A DNA stretch of 64,000 nt from Zhongshania aliphaticivorans (GTDB taxonomy: Bacteria > Pseudomonadota > Gammaproteobacteria > Pseudomonadales > Spongiibacteraceae): NCBI RefSeq assembly GCF_902705855.1, contig NZ_CACSIJ010000001.1, forward strand, positions 513,629 through 577,628, in the 5' to 3' direction. The notes beneath the pieces were generated by a model. The model was given only the letters and a program-made list of their open reading frames with translations, had not been told where the DNA came from and made no database searches. How positions within the stretch are numbered: the first letter of the stretch is position 1; the number at the start of each line of letters is the position of its first letter. Position numbers and translations under genes: made by a program. Positions 47,193 to 56,424 of the stretch are shown here, piece after piece.

Positions 47193-48503
47193 ATGAGTCA
47201 TCATCTGGATCGTCAATACCAAGAATCGCTCAAGCAGCTTTCTGAATCCCTCATCGCCATTCAAAAACCCATACTGATTTTGGATGCCATCAAATGGCCA
47301 CAAACAATTGAACAACAATTTTTTAAAGACAAGGCAGAGAAGCTGCCTGCCGTTGACCGCGACTATTATCTGCGTAATCCACTCAATTTTGACCCTGTAA
47401 CAAAAGCCGCCGAACTCACCGCCCTGCACAAACAAGTGCAGCAGCGGCTTGGCCACGACGACCCGCTAGGCAATATCTTGGCAGAAACCATTGAGCAGTA
47501 TCTAACGGTAATTCGATTAGTTGAGAACCGTGGGAATACGGAGTTTTTGCGCGCAAGCAGAGAGCTTTATGGGTCTGCGCGGGATCACTTACGGGGCGAC
47601 AAACTCACCTTAATTGAAATGGGGCAGCGCCTTTGCCATATTTTTTCGCTACCAGCAGCGAAGCATCTGGCCGCCGCCTACCCCAAGAATATTAGCGCCG
47701 AAACCGCCGTAGAGCAGTTGCAGCAGCGGCTAGCACCGTATTTTTCTGACAGTGTGTTTACGGTTAAAGAAACCGATGGCATTGTCTCTGACGCCTCAGC
47801 GGGCGGCGACTGTATTAAGGTCAATACCCACTCATCGTTTTCAAGCCTCGACTTACAGGTGCTGGAAGTACACGAAGGCTGGGTACACGTTGGCACCACA
47901 CTAAATGGCCGCAACCAAGCTTGGGCAACGTGGCTGAGCGTTGGTTCGCCGAGGATCACGGCACTTCAAGAGGGATTGGCGGTACTTATTGAAACACTGA
48001 CCTTCAGCTCCTTTCCGGATCGCGCTAGGCGTATTAGCGACCGCGTCGTGGCGATAGACATGGCGGAAAATGGCGCAGATTTTTTAGAGGTATACCGTCA
48101 TTTTGTCGCTCAGGGCTTAAGTAATCACGACAGCTATAAAATTGCACAGCGGGTTTTTCGCGGCGGCATGGTCGAAGGTGGAAGCTGTTTTACGAAGGAT
48201 CTTTCCTACGTGAAGGGTTTTGTAGAAACCGTGAATTTTATTCGCAGCGCGATTCTGTCAGACAAGCCCGAACTTCTGCCCATGCTTTTTGTTGGCAAAG
48301 TCGCGCTAGACGATATTCCTGTGCTCCATCAGTACCAGCAAGCCGGTTTAATACAAGCCCCCCGCTATCTGCCGCCAATGTTTCGGGACCTGAACGGCTT
48401 ATATGTGTGGTTTGGATTTTCCAGCGGAATGTCACTGTTGGATCTGGAGCGTGTACAGGCCCACTTTAAAAATCTATTCGATCAAAACATCTCTGCAGGC
48501 TAA
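47193..48503 (+). CDS. DUF1704 (MATCAP-like, 'QEGLA motif') metallopeptidase
   Basis: A 436-residue protein of the family often labelled flavohemoglobin expression-modulating QEGLA motif protein. The zinc motif HExxxH is H227-E228 to H232 (EVHEGWVHVGT), and the third ligand is probably E260 in LQEGLAVLIE. This matches DUF1704, whose human member MATCAP removes the C-terminal tyrosine of alpha-tubulin. The N-terminal 200 residues are helical. ATG 47193 is preferred over a start inside the C39 gene. It forms an operon with the GNAT/C39 gene and is next to the ATP-grasp ligase. The substrate is unknown. Confidence 0.88.
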   Translation: MSHHLDRQYQESLKQLSESLIAIQKPILILDAIKWPQTIEQQFFKDKAEKLPAVDRDYYLRNPLNFDPVTKAAELTALHKQVQQRLGHDDPLGNILAETIEQYLTVIRLVENRGNTEFLRASRELYGSARDHLRGDKLTLIEMGQRLCHIFSLPAAKHLAAAYPKNISAETAVEQLQQRLAPYFSDSVFTVKETDGIVSDASAGGDCIKVNTHSSFSSLDLQVLEVHEGWVHVGTTLNGRNQAWATWLSVGSPRITALQEGLAVLIETLTFSSFPDRARRISDRVVAIDMAENGADFLEVYRHFVAQGLSNHDSYKIAQRVFRGGMVEGGSCFTKDLSYVKGFVETVNFIRSAILSDKPELLPMLFVGKVALDDIPVLHQYQQAGLIQAPRYLPPMFRDLNGLYVWFGFSSGMSLLDLERVQAHFKNLFDQNISAG

Positions 48504-48514
48504 TACGCAGACAT

Positions 48515-48540
48515 AAAAAATGGCGGTCTAAACCGCCATT
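48515..48540 (-). terminator. Hairpin between convergent DUF1704 and OmpA genes
   Basis: AATGGCGGT/ACCGCCATT (9 bp) with a CTAA loop. On the minus strand it is followed by six T, so it best terminates the OmpA/cupredoxin transcript. It could also protect the DUF1704 mRNA end. Confidence 0.8.
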
Positions 48541-48637
48541 CTCACCACCAAACTGGGGCATATATTCATATTTCAGTGCAAAAACATAACTTCGCGCTGC
48601 GCTTACATGCACCAATTTGCCTCATAAAAGCAGTGTC

Positions 48638-49483
48638 TTAACCACCTACTCGCCGGACTGTTTGTTTTGCCTCGTAGGAACTTGTAGTTTGACCGGGATA
48701 AATTGGCGACTCGGTAGTCACGTATTCGTCAACAACAGACTTCACCACAATTCGACCATTTACATCTTTATGTACATCGCAATGATAAGTATAGGTACCT
48801 GGATTATCGAACTGCAAACTATAGGTATCACCCTTCCAACCTTTAGTCCAAATACGCGAGCCTTGCACACCGTCAAACGTAATATCGTGAGAAATCTCAT
48901 CGTAGTTTGTCCACGTAACCTGCGTCCCAACTGGCACGACTAGCTCCATCGGTTTGGCGTGAAAAGTAGAGATATACACATTAGTCGCTTGTGGCTCAGA
49001 GAGCACTAACGTACCAACCATTTTCAACTCGACTCGACGGTTTGTTGCACGCCCCTGAGAACTCGCGTTATCAGCTAAAGGTTCAGTTAAACCAAAGCCT
49101 TGCGCCACTAGTTGCTGCGGATTCACCCCCGCAGACACCAGATAATAGCGCACCGATTCTGCGCGATTTTGCGACAGATTCATATTGTAATCGGCAGCGC
49201 CAATTGAATCAGTATGGCCTTGAACTGCCACCTTTATTGTCGGGTTTTCTTTTAACTCTTTACTCACTTGATCCAGAAAATCGAAGGAAATTTCCTTAAT
49301 TTTTGCTGAATCAGTATCAAAATGTACCTCGCGCAGAATTAATGTATCACCAGACGTACATCCATCAAGTTCCAGTGCAGAATTCGCTGTTGGTGCCTGA
49401 CACACACCCGCCCAAGTATAACTAAACGGCAGCATAGCCAACATTGCAGCTGCTATAACTAAACCAGATTTTACCTTTTTCAT
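48638..49483 (-). CDS. OmpA-domain protein fused to a cupredoxin domain
   Basis: A 281-residue exported protein with signal peptide (MKKVKSGLVIAAAMLAMLPF onward, cleavage after TWA), an OmpA_C peptidoglycan-binding domain (about 48-155; VHFDTDSAKI, VQGHTDSIGAADYNMNLSQNRA, RATNRRVEL) and a plastocyanin/cupredoxin domain (about 165-250). Copper ligands appear as H199 (SHDITF), C235 and H238 (YHCDVHKD); the axial Met position is V241. The last 30 residues are Ser/Thr/Gln-rich. It could hold a copper centre at the cell wall for electron transfer or copper handling. ATG 49483 gives a proper signal peptide and has GGGGT upstream. Confidence 0.88.
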   Translation of the reverse strand: MKKVKSGLVIAAAMLAMLPFSYTWAGVCQAPTANSALELDGCTSGDTLILREVHFDTDSAKIKEISFDFLDQVSKELKENPTIKVAVQGHTDSIGAADYNMNLSQNRAESVRYYLVSAGVNPQQLVAQGFGLTEPLADNASSQGRATNRRVELKMVGTLVLSEPQATNVYISTFHAKPMELVVPVGTQVTWTNYDEISHDITFDGVQGSRIWTKGWKGDTYSLQFDNPGTYTYHCDVHKDVNGRIVVKSVVDEYVTTESPIYPGQTTSSYEAKQTVRRVGG

Positions 49484-49714
49484 ATGACCCCCGTCATGTG
49501 GCGCAGCCCGAAATAGACTAAACGACCATCTACTTACTAGGCTTAACGCGTTTAAATATCTCAATAGACAATAAATAAAATTGCGACCCAATTTGGGTAA
49601 CACAGATGAGATAGCAAAATACGCGCCGATTTCACAAATTTTGTATTACGTGTTGTACGAGCGATGACAAAGAGGGAAATATCAGTAGATAAAAGAGGTT
49701 GAAACGAGGATTTA

Positions 49715-49737
49715 AAGCGCGTCTCTTAAACGCGCTT
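49715..49737 (-). terminator. Possible terminator after ppnP
   Basis: AAGCGCGT/ACGCGCTT (8 bp, 7-nt loop), 22 nt past the ppnP stop on the minus strand. It is followed only by TTTAAATCC, a weak T-run. Confidence 0.45.
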
Positions 49738-49758
49738 GCGACACATATGTCGGATATT

Positions 49759-50040
49759 TTATCCGTAAATACAAAGATAGGCGGTATTTACAGCTACCTG
49801 TAAATCAAAGTGACTGTTCGCCGGCACATCAAAGCCCTCGCCCGCAGCAAAGGTTTGCCACTCAGTTTGACCTGGTAATAAAACGGTCAACGCGCCGCTA
49901 ATCACTTCCATCCGTTCTGCTGCTTCGGTGCCAAAGCGGTATTCGCCTGCCGCCATTACACCAACCGAGGCGGGCTTGTCTGCAGTAGCAAAACCAAGCG
50001 ACTGAACATTGTTGTCAAAATAGCTATTGTGCTTAATCAT
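49759..50040 (-). CDS. ppnP: Pyrimidine/purine nucleoside phosphorylase
   Basis: A 93-residue cupin-fold protein (DUF1255, PpnP), standard length. Conserved stretches are [43 protein letters not shown] and [13 protein letters not shown]. The E. coli enzyme phosphorolyses several nucleosides to bases and ribose-1-phosphate. It lies between the RND operon terminator and the OmpA/cupredoxin gene, all on the minus strand. Confidence 0.93.
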   Translation of the reverse strand: MIKHNSYFDNNVQSLGFATADKPASVGVMAAGEYRFGTEAAERMEVISGALTVLLPGQTEWQTFAAGEGFDVPANSHFDLQVAVNTAYLCIYG

Positions 50041-50064
50041 TAAATTAACGTCCCCAAAAGGTAC

Positions 50065-50089
50065 AAAAAAACCGCGTAATCATACGCGG
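50065..50089 (-). terminator. Terminator of the RND efflux operon
   Basis: CCGCGTA/TACGCGG (7 bp) with a 4-nt loop (50072-50089), followed on the minus strand by seven T. It is 33 nt past the RND pump stop. Confidence 0.88.
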
Positions 50090-50121
50090 CCTAGCTGTTG
50101 TGCACCAGTAATTAGCGCTGA

Positions 50122-53100
50122 CTACTCTGCCGTGACGGCGACCGCCGGCAAGCCGTGATGGTCTCGACCAAGATAGATGTACATTGCCGGCACCACAAAT
50201 AAGGTAAATAAGGTGCCAATGCTCATCCCTGAGGCAATAACCATCCCGAGGGAGAAGCGCGAGGCGGCACCTGGGCCGCTAGCCATTAACAACGGAATCA
50301 TTGCCACTACCAGTGCAGCCGTTGTCATTAAAATGGGGCGTAAACGAATCGATGCGGCTTCTTCAATTGCATCGCGCTTAGACAAGCCCTGTTCTTGCAA
50401 ACGATTGGCAAAATCAACAATCAATATTCCGTGCTTAGAAATAACACCGATCAAGGTTACCAGGCCGACCTGAGTGTAGATATTTAAGGTCATACCCGAG
50501 AAGTTTGTTAACTGCATGCCGTTGGTCATCGCAAATATATTCAGCATTAACAGGGCCCCACAGATCGACATCGGCACTGTAACCAGAATAATCAACGGGT
50601 CACGATAAGACTCAAACTGCGCAGCTAATACTAAATAGATAATAACTAATGCGAATCCAAACGTAGCGACCAGCGCCGTCCCCTCCTGCTTAAACTGTCG
50701 TGAACTCCCTGCATAATCGATTTGAAACCCTGCAGGCATTTCTTCGCGAGCAATGTCTTCCAGCAGCGCCAATGCCTGTCCCTGCGAAACATCAGGGCGA
50801 GGCACCGCGACAATAGTATTCGAACGCAGCTGCTGCGCATGAGACAGGAATCGCGGTTTGACCTGTTCGCTAAACGTCGCGATGGTGGATAACGGCACTA
50901 AATCCCCACTGCCTGTGCGCACATAAAACTCACCCAATTGCGTTGGATTTAATCTGGCGTCACGAGTGACCTGGGTAATAACCTTGTAAGACCGCCCTTG
51001 CAATGCAAAACGATTCGCTTCGGCACCCGCCATCATCGAAGCCAAATCGGCACTCAAGGTGTTCATATCAATGCCGAGCAGTGCCGCTTTATCGCGATTA
51101 ATATCAATAACCGCTTCTGGTCGATCGATATTCAAACCAGGTGCGGCGAAGAAAAAGCGATTACTAGCGATGGCGCGCTCGACAATTTTATTTCCGACAT
51201 CCGCCATGGTTTGCGCATCCGCGGTAGATTTAAGCACAAATTCAACAGGGTAGCCTTGACCTGGCGTTGGCAGCGGCGGCGGCTGAAATATTGCCGCACG
51301 AACGCCAGGAATCTTTTGGAATTCCGCATTCACTTGGTCGGTAATTTGGCCCATGGTTTTATCACGCTTATCCCATTCTTGGGCGATCATTCCCAAGAAC
51401 GCAGTATTAGTGCCGCCCCCCATATTGATGGTAAAGGCGAATATGTGGTCTACATACTCATTCCCAAGCGCGATCTCTTGGCTTTGTTCAAAATAATGTT
51501 CCAAGTACTGCTGCGATGAATAGCCGTCGGTCTCGTGCAAAGATCCAGCAAAACCAAAATCCTCTGCAGGTGCTAATTCAGCTTGAGTAGAAGTAAAGAG
51601 GAAATAACACGAGATCAAAACAATTAAACCAAATATGCCAATAACGTGTCGCTGATCTAAGGCGCCATGCAGATTCTGGCGATACACTTGTCGCCAGTGT
51701 TCAAATTTTTCATCGAGGAAATGAACTAGGCGGCCGCCTGAGGTATTGCCCGTAGATGGCTTCAAAATCTTCGCACACATCATGGGTGTTAAGGTAAGCG
51801 CAATCACACCGGATATTAAAACGGCACCCGCTAAAGTAAACGCGAATTCGGTGAATAAGGTACCCGTTATACCGGTTAAAAAACCAATAGGAGCATAAAC
51901 TGCAACGAGAGTAATGGTCATCGAAATGACCGGCCCCACTAATTCTCTCGCACCTATCAGGGCAGCCTTCTCCGGCTCCAAGCCCTCTTCAATATGCCGA
52001 TGAATGTTCTCTAAAACAATGATGGCGTCGTCGACGACCATGCCAATGGCCAAGACCATCGCCAGTAGCGTAAGTAGGTTTATCGAAAAGCCCATGCTAT
52101 ACATCAAAAACAAGGCGCCAACCAAAGATAAAGGCACCGTAACAGCGGGAATTAATGAGCTGCGAATTGAACCAAGGAATAGAAAAATAACCACGATAAC
52201 AATAACAACGGCTTCGACCAAAGTGGTTCTAACATCACTTATCGCGTTGCTAACGTAGACGGTACTGTCAAAGCCTATCTCTCCTTCAAGCCCTTCTGGC
52301 AATGCTTTAAACACGGCCGGAAGGACCGTTTTCACCTCGGCCATGACATCAAGTAAATTAGCGTTAGGGCGAACGGTTAAAGCAATAAATAAGCTGGGAC
52401 GACCATCCCATTTAGCGCTGCTATCGTAGGTTTCCGAGCCTAATGCAATCTCTGCCACATCCTGCAAGCGCACCAAGGTATCGTTATTCGAACTCACCAC
52501 CATTTGTCGAAACTCGTCGACATTCCTTAAATCTGTTGCCGCCGACAAGCCCACCTTCACGTAATTACCATTGGTAGAACCTACCGCTGACAACACATTT
52601 TGTTTACGGATCTCAGCAAAGACTTCACTGGCAGTTAAATTGTACGCCACTAATTTTTCCGGCTTCAGCCACACTCGCATCGCGTAGTTCTGTGCACCAA
52701 GAATCTGTACTTGCTCAATACCTGCAATTGCCGCAATTTCAGGCTCTACTACCCGAACCAGATAATCAGTAATCTGACTCTCATTAAGAATGTCTGAGAA
52801 AAATGAAATGTACATGGCAGCAGTGCCACTGCCGTCCGCCAATTGTATAATCGGATCTTCAGAGCCTTCCGGTAATTGATTGCGAAGCTTACCCACTTTC
52901 GCAGATATTTCGGTCAAGGCTTCATTGGCATTTTTATCCAAACGCAAATTGGCGGTGATCGTTGAAATACCCTGTCCAGACTGCGACGTTAAGAAATCGA
53001 TGCCGTCCGCAGACGCAATTTCCCGCTCAAGTGGCGTCGTTATAAAACCTTCGACCAACTGCGGGTCAGCACCAGGATAAGCGACCGATACAGTAAGCTG

Positions 53101-53229
53101 GGCATTTTGCAGTTCTGGATATTCGCGCACGGTCAAATCCATACCCGCACGTAAACCCAGGAACAAAATAACCAGACTCACGACAACAGCCAGCACTGGA
53201 CGTTTTACAAAAATATCAGTGAAATTCAT
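50122..53229 (-). CDS. RND multidrug efflux transporter (HAE1 family)
   Basis: A 1035-residue inner-membrane proton-driven pump with 12 membrane segments and two large periplasmic loops. The N-terminus FTDIFVKRPVLAVVVSLVIL and the porter-domain start VSVAYPGADPQLVEGFITTPLE are typical. The proton-relay Asp pair lies in TM4 (AIGMVVDDAIIVLENIHRH). Length matches AcrB-type pumps rather than heavy-metal pumps. It is 80 nt downstream of its adaptor gene. No outer-membrane channel gene is adjacent, so it probably uses a TolC-like protein encoded elsewhere. The drug range cannot be read. Confidence 0.95.
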   Translation of the reverse strand: MNFTDIFVKRPVLAVVVSLVILFLGLRAGMDLTVREYPELQNAQLTVSVAYPGADPQLVEGFITTPLEREIASADGIDFLTSQSGQGISTITANLRLDKNANEALTEISAKVGKLRNQLPEGSEDPIIQLADGSGTAAMYISFFSDILNESQITDYLVRVVEPEIAAIAGIEQVQILGAQNYAMRVWLKPEKLVAYNLTASEVFAEIRKQNVLSAVGSTNGNYVKVGLSAATDLRNVDEFRQMVVSSNNDTLVRLQDVAEIALGSETYDSSAKWDGRPSLFIALTVRPNANLLDVMAEVKTVLPAVFKALPEGLEGEIGFDSTVYVSNAISDVRTTLVEAVVIVIVVIFLFLGSIRSSLIPAVTVPLSLVGALFLMYSMGFSINLLTLLAMVLAIGMVVDDAIIVLENIHRHIEEGLEPEKAALIGARELVGPVISMTITLVAVYAPIGFLTGITGTLFTEFAFTLAGAVLISGVIALTLTPMMCAKILKPSTGNTSGGRLVHFLDEKFEHWRQVYRQNLHGALDQRHVIGIFGLIVLISCYFLFTSTQAELAPAEDFGFAGSLHETDGYSSQQYLEHYFEQSQEIALGNEYVDHIFAFTINMGGGTNTAFLGMIAQEWDKRDKTMGQITDQVNAEFQKIPGVRAAIFQPPPLPTPGQGYPVEFVLKSTADAQTMADVGNKIVERAIASNRFFFAAPGLNIDRPEAVIDINRDKAALLGIDMNTLSADLASMMAGAEANRFALQGRSYKVITQVTRDARLNPTQLGEFYVRTGSGDLVPLSTIATFSEQVKPRFLSHAQQLRSNTIVAVPRPDVSQGQALALLEDIAREEMPAGFQIDYAGSSRQFKQEGTALVATFGFALVIIYLVLAAQFESYRDPLIILVTVPMSICGALLMLNIFAMTNGMQLTNFSGMTLNIYTQVGLVTLIGVISKHGILIVDFANRLQEQGLSKRDAIEEAASIRLRPILMTTAALVVAMIPLLMASGPGAASRFSLGMVIASGMSIGTLFTLFVVPAMYIYLGRDHHGLPAVAVTAE

Positions 53230-53309
53230 CTATTCTCTCAGCTTACTTGCGCATCTAACGTCTGGAATTTCATCGTGTACTTACCACGTTCCGGAATAAC
53301 GAACTAACA

Positions 53310-54470
53310 TCAACCCTCAGGAGGATGTGGATCTAGCTCTGGCGCTAACGCATTACTATTATCAACAATGACAGGTTGCTTATTTCGCAATTTAAGCAGA
53401 CCACTGCTAGCCAACTCATCACCCACCGCAAGCCCTTTGCTAACCACAATATAGTCCCCCCGAGCATCGCCTAAGGTTACAAAGCGCTGAATGACTTCAA
53501 GATCGGTATAGGGCCCCATCATGGGATTGGGCTCGTCTGGTGGCGGGGGCGCATCGGGATTTTTTTGTATGACAAATACCGAATCGCCGTAGGAGGTATA
53601 ATTCACCGCAGAGCGCGGAATGACAGTCACCTCATCACTATTTGGCAAGCTGACTACCACTGTTGCAAACAAACCAGGCTTAAGCAGCCCGTCAGGGTTA
53701 GATAGCCGCGCACGCACATCCACATTACGTGTCTGCGGATTTACTTTCGGCTCAATCGCCAGTACTTGGCCTTCATAATTTTTATCGCCGTACGCATCAA
53801 CCGTCACAGATACTTTAAGCCCAGGTGCCAAAATAGACAGATAGCGCTCTGGCATTGAAAAATCGACGTTTATGGGATCTAGCTTTTGCAAAGTCGCAAT
53901 GGCAACGCCAACACCTAAGTACTGACCAACATTGACCCGACGTATACCCAACTGACCGTCGAAGGGTGCTTTAACCGACTTTTGCTCTAGACGACCTTTT
54001 TGCGCCTGCACTGCAGCCAGTGCCACATTAGTTTCCGCAACCGCCGTGTCGTATTCAGATTTAGAGATCGTCTTGCGCTCATATAACTGCTCGCTACGCT
54101 TACGATTCAATTCAGTTAACTCGGCCTGTGCCTGTAAGCGCTTTAATTCGCCCTGCTCGCTAGCCGACGCCATACTTAGTAGCAAATCGCCACGTTTAAC
54201 TGTATCGCCTGACTCAAAGTAAATATTGGTAACAACACCGTCTACCTCAGCGGTAAGATCAGCGCCGTTGACGGCCACTAAGCTACCAACCGATTCTAAG
54301 CGACTCTCCCACGACATTTCCTCGGCTATCGCACTAGAAACCGTTACCGCAGGAGCAGGCATCGCATTAAGGAACTCGTTCATTTTCTTGGAGCCGAACC
54401 ACTTCATGCCAAATACGCCGCCAAACAACACTGCGCTTAGCAGCAGCATAATAACCATCCGCCTGCTCAT
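53310..54470 (-). CDS. RND periplasmic adaptor subunit (membrane fusion protein)
   Basis: A 386-residue adaptor with an N-terminal membrane anchor (about 5-23), a lipoyl/barrel-sandwich half (GADLTAEVDGVVTNIYFESGDTVKRGDLLL), a coiled-coil hairpin (about 110-165; QAQLTELNRKRSEQLYERKTISKSEYDTA), the second lipoyl half (KAPFDGQLGIRRVNVGQYLG), then beta-barrel and membrane-proximal domains. The C-terminus has a Pro-rich insert (NPDAPPPPDEPNP). There is no lipobox Cys, so it is membrane-anchored rather than a lipoprotein. It is first in the operon. Confidence 0.93.
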   Translation of the reverse strand: MSRRMVIMLLLSAVLFGGVFGMKWFGSKKMNEFLNAMPAPAVTVSSAIAEEMSWESRLESVGSLVAVNGADLTAEVDGVVTNIYFESGDTVKRGDLLLSMASASEQGELKRLQAQAELTELNRKRSEQLYERKTISKSEYDTAVAETNVALAAVQAQKGRLEQKSVKAPFDGQLGIRRVNVGQYLGVGVAIATLQKLDPINVDFSMPERYLSILAPGLKVSVTVDAYGDKNYEGQVLAIEPKVNPQTRNVDVRARLSNPDGLLKPGLFATVVVSLPNSDEVTVIPRSAVNYTSYGDSVFVIQKNPDAPPPPDEPNPMMGPYTDLEVIQRFVTLGDARGDYIVVSKGLAVGDELASSGLLKLRNKQPVIVDNSNALAPELDPHPPEG

Positions 54471-54959
54471 AATACGTCCCTATGCAATCCAAGTATTGAA
54501 ATATGCCATCGCTGCTGCACACAAAAATCGCAGTATGTCAGCATAATTCATCAAATAATTAACCACTTAAAACGCCCAACTCGGCATCCTATAACTGGCC
54601 GAAAAAGTAGCATTGTCCCACGCAAAGGTCGAGCATTGCTGGCTAATATTACGTTAGCGTAATCGTTAATACACAGTAACTTACAGCCGCGTCCTTGCGC
54701 TTAACACGATCTGCGCACTCTTTTTAAAACATTAATTTCGCCCTAAAAATTAGCACCCAACAAATATGAATCGACGAGTTAAAACCCCATCGCAACAAGG
54801 TGACTGATATCTAAAAAAATGATGGTAAGGGTCACACACCTGCGCGCGTGATCACTAAATCTTCTAGAAATGCCGAAACGCTGAACCCCAAATACCCGAA
54901 ACGCTAACATAGAGCCTTACAGTTGATATATTTCTACTAGAGAAAATGTGTGAAAGAAA
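54471..54959. promoter_or_regulatory. 489-nt control region upstream of the RND operon, with a palindrome
   Basis: No gene is seen. A perfect inverted repeat ATTACG/CGTAAT with a 4-nt centre (54648-54663) lies about 180 nt upstream of the adaptor gene and could be a TetR-type or similar operator; TAATAT overlapping it on the minus strand could be a -10. The repressor is not encoded nearby. The part nearer 54959 is AT-rich and featureless. Confidence 0.4.
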
Positions 54960-55262
54960 TCAACCGGGGCTTCTCTCAAACGTCGGACTATCAAACTGGC
55001 TGTAGTCCAGCTCACCACTTTGCCAAGTACTTAATTTATCGGCCTTACGCTCAGCAATAGTCTTGTTGAAAACAAGCAAGTGAGTTTGCTCCATCAACTC
55101 AACCATTTCGCTCTGACTAACTAGCCCCATAAACACTCCTGCCTGAATAAAACCCTCAAGCCGATGCTTTTCAGTTGACGAAGGTTTGTGGCCACTTTTG
55201 GCTGATTTAAAGATGAGCGTTAATCGCTTCTCAACTACGGAGATGAATTTGGCCTTGTCCAT
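54960..55262 (-). CDS. Hypothetical protein, about 100 residues
   Basis: A small soluble protein I do not recognise. It is mostly helical, with a basic N-terminal half (MDKAKFISVVEKRLTLIFKSAKSG) and an acidic C-terminus. There is no signal peptide or Cys. ATG 55262 has AAGGGA 6 nt upstream; a longer reading would extend towards the lipoprotein gene without a better site. It lies 79 nt downstream of the lipoprotein gene in DNA that is visibly richer in A/T than the flanking operons. Confidence 0.55.
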   Translation of the reverse strand: MDKAKFISVVEKRLTLIFKSAKSGHKPSSTEKHRLEGFIQAGVFMGLVSQSEMVELMEQTHLLVFNKTIAERKADKLSTWQSGELDYSQFDSPTFERSPG

Positions 55263-55341
55263 ATATATCCCTTGAGTAAAATCCAAATAAAGCACTGACA
55301 TAAAATAAGCAAAAATACACTCCCTTACATCCAGCATCTTT

Positions 55342-56166
55342 TTATTCAAGAGTAATCATTAAGCAGCTTACCACGAAATTTTCAACATCTATTCCAAAAG
55401 GACAGCCTACGATAGCACCATAATTCTTAGCTGGAGAAAGGACAGCCAAGGCTTCAAACTGATTACCTTGATATTCTAACAACCCAGACCACGACTGAGT
55501 TAAGTCATCATAAGAACCATTTGTAACATCGACAATACCGAAGCACACATCATCTAAGCAGCTCAGCCCCCCAGATTTTTCCAATACTGGAACCCCAGTA
55601 CTATTAACTCGATATACCTTCGTGACCCAGTTATTATTTATATCTTCAGGAGAAAACTGCGGCTCAGCATAGGCTTCATCACTATTTGGGTCACAGCTAT
55701 CCATTTGCCCGACGACCAAACTGTAATCATAAGCGCTGCTATTAGAAATCGCCTCAAACTCCACTACACCATGACTTCCAATATCAATAGCAACGTTATC
55801 GTAATTAGGTGATTCGCCCTGATAAGAATCTCTATAAGAGCGTGCCGTTGGATATATGCAATACGGCTCTTGATCAAAGTCATAACAGAAGTAGGTATCT
55901 TGTTGCTCATAAAGCACATCAAGAATTTCTGCTCTATCGACCACCCCGTATTCGTAACAACCATTGATTCGATAGTCATTTGATGCCGACTGACTACCTG
56001 CACCATAAACAGAATAAACCCCTTCAAGATTTTCCTGAGCTAAAATAAATGTGTCTATCACATCGACTTCGTCTGACAAGTTACCGCCATTATTACCGCC
56101 ACCACCTCCACATGCTACAAGGAACGTCGACAAAATAATTACAGCCCAGACATGTACTTTTCTCAT
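55342..56166 (-). CDS. Hypothetical lipoprotein with Cys-polyGly lipobox
   Basis: A 274-residue exported protein. The signal sequence ends in the lipobox FLVACGGGGGNNGG, so it should be lipidated at about Cys19 with a flexible Gly/Asn linker. The mature domain has at least eight further cysteines, several spaced as possible disulfide pairs (CYEY, YFCYDF, YCIYP, DSCDP, SCLDDVC, GCPFG, SCLM) and many acidic and aromatic residues. I do not recognise the fold. A strong AGGAGGGTGCC precedes the ATG. Base composition is AT-richer than neighbouring genes. Confidence 0.7.
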   Translation of the reverse strand: MRKVHVWAVIILSTFLVACGGGGGNNGGNLSDEVDVIDTFILAQENLEGVYSVYGAGSQSASNDYRINGCYEYGVVDRAEILDVLYEQQDTYFCYDFDQEPYCIYPTARSYRDSYQGESPNYDNVAIDIGSHGVVEFEAISNSSAYDYSLVVGQMDSCDPNSDEAYAEPQFSPEDINNNWVTKVYRVNSTGVPVLEKSGGLSCLDDVCFGIVDVTNGSYDDLTQSWSGLLEYQGNQFEALAVLSPAKNYGAIVGCPFGIDVENFVVSCLMITLE

Positions 56167-56386
56167 GGCACCCTCCTTTCTTTTATACTGGCGAACTATT
56201 TCCTTCTTCGCCCATTTATTTAAGAAATTTTTTACTCAAAACTTCAACAATAGGTGCCGATTGAAGCACACAGCATCCCCGACGAACAACTGGAAGATGT
56301 TTTTAACCGTAACAACCATCAACGTCATTATTCATAGATTTGATTAATTTTTGTGCACAGTTTTGTACGCACACAAAATCCAGACG

Positions 56387-56413
56387 AAAAAAAACCCGCT
56401 AAATCAGCGGGTT
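56387..56413 (-). terminator. Terminator after tRNA-Ser
   Basis: AACCCGCT/AGCGGGTT (8 bp), 5-nt loop, followed on the minus strand by a run of T (complement of A56387-56394). It lies 12 nt past the tRNA 3' end. Confidence 0.9.
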
Positions 56414-56424
56414 ATTTTTATATA

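Noticed and set aside
49586..49598. Short palindrome ACCCAATTTGGGT upstream of the OmpA/cupredoxin gene
   Set aside because: It is too short and isolated to call an operator without a second copy or a nearby regulator.
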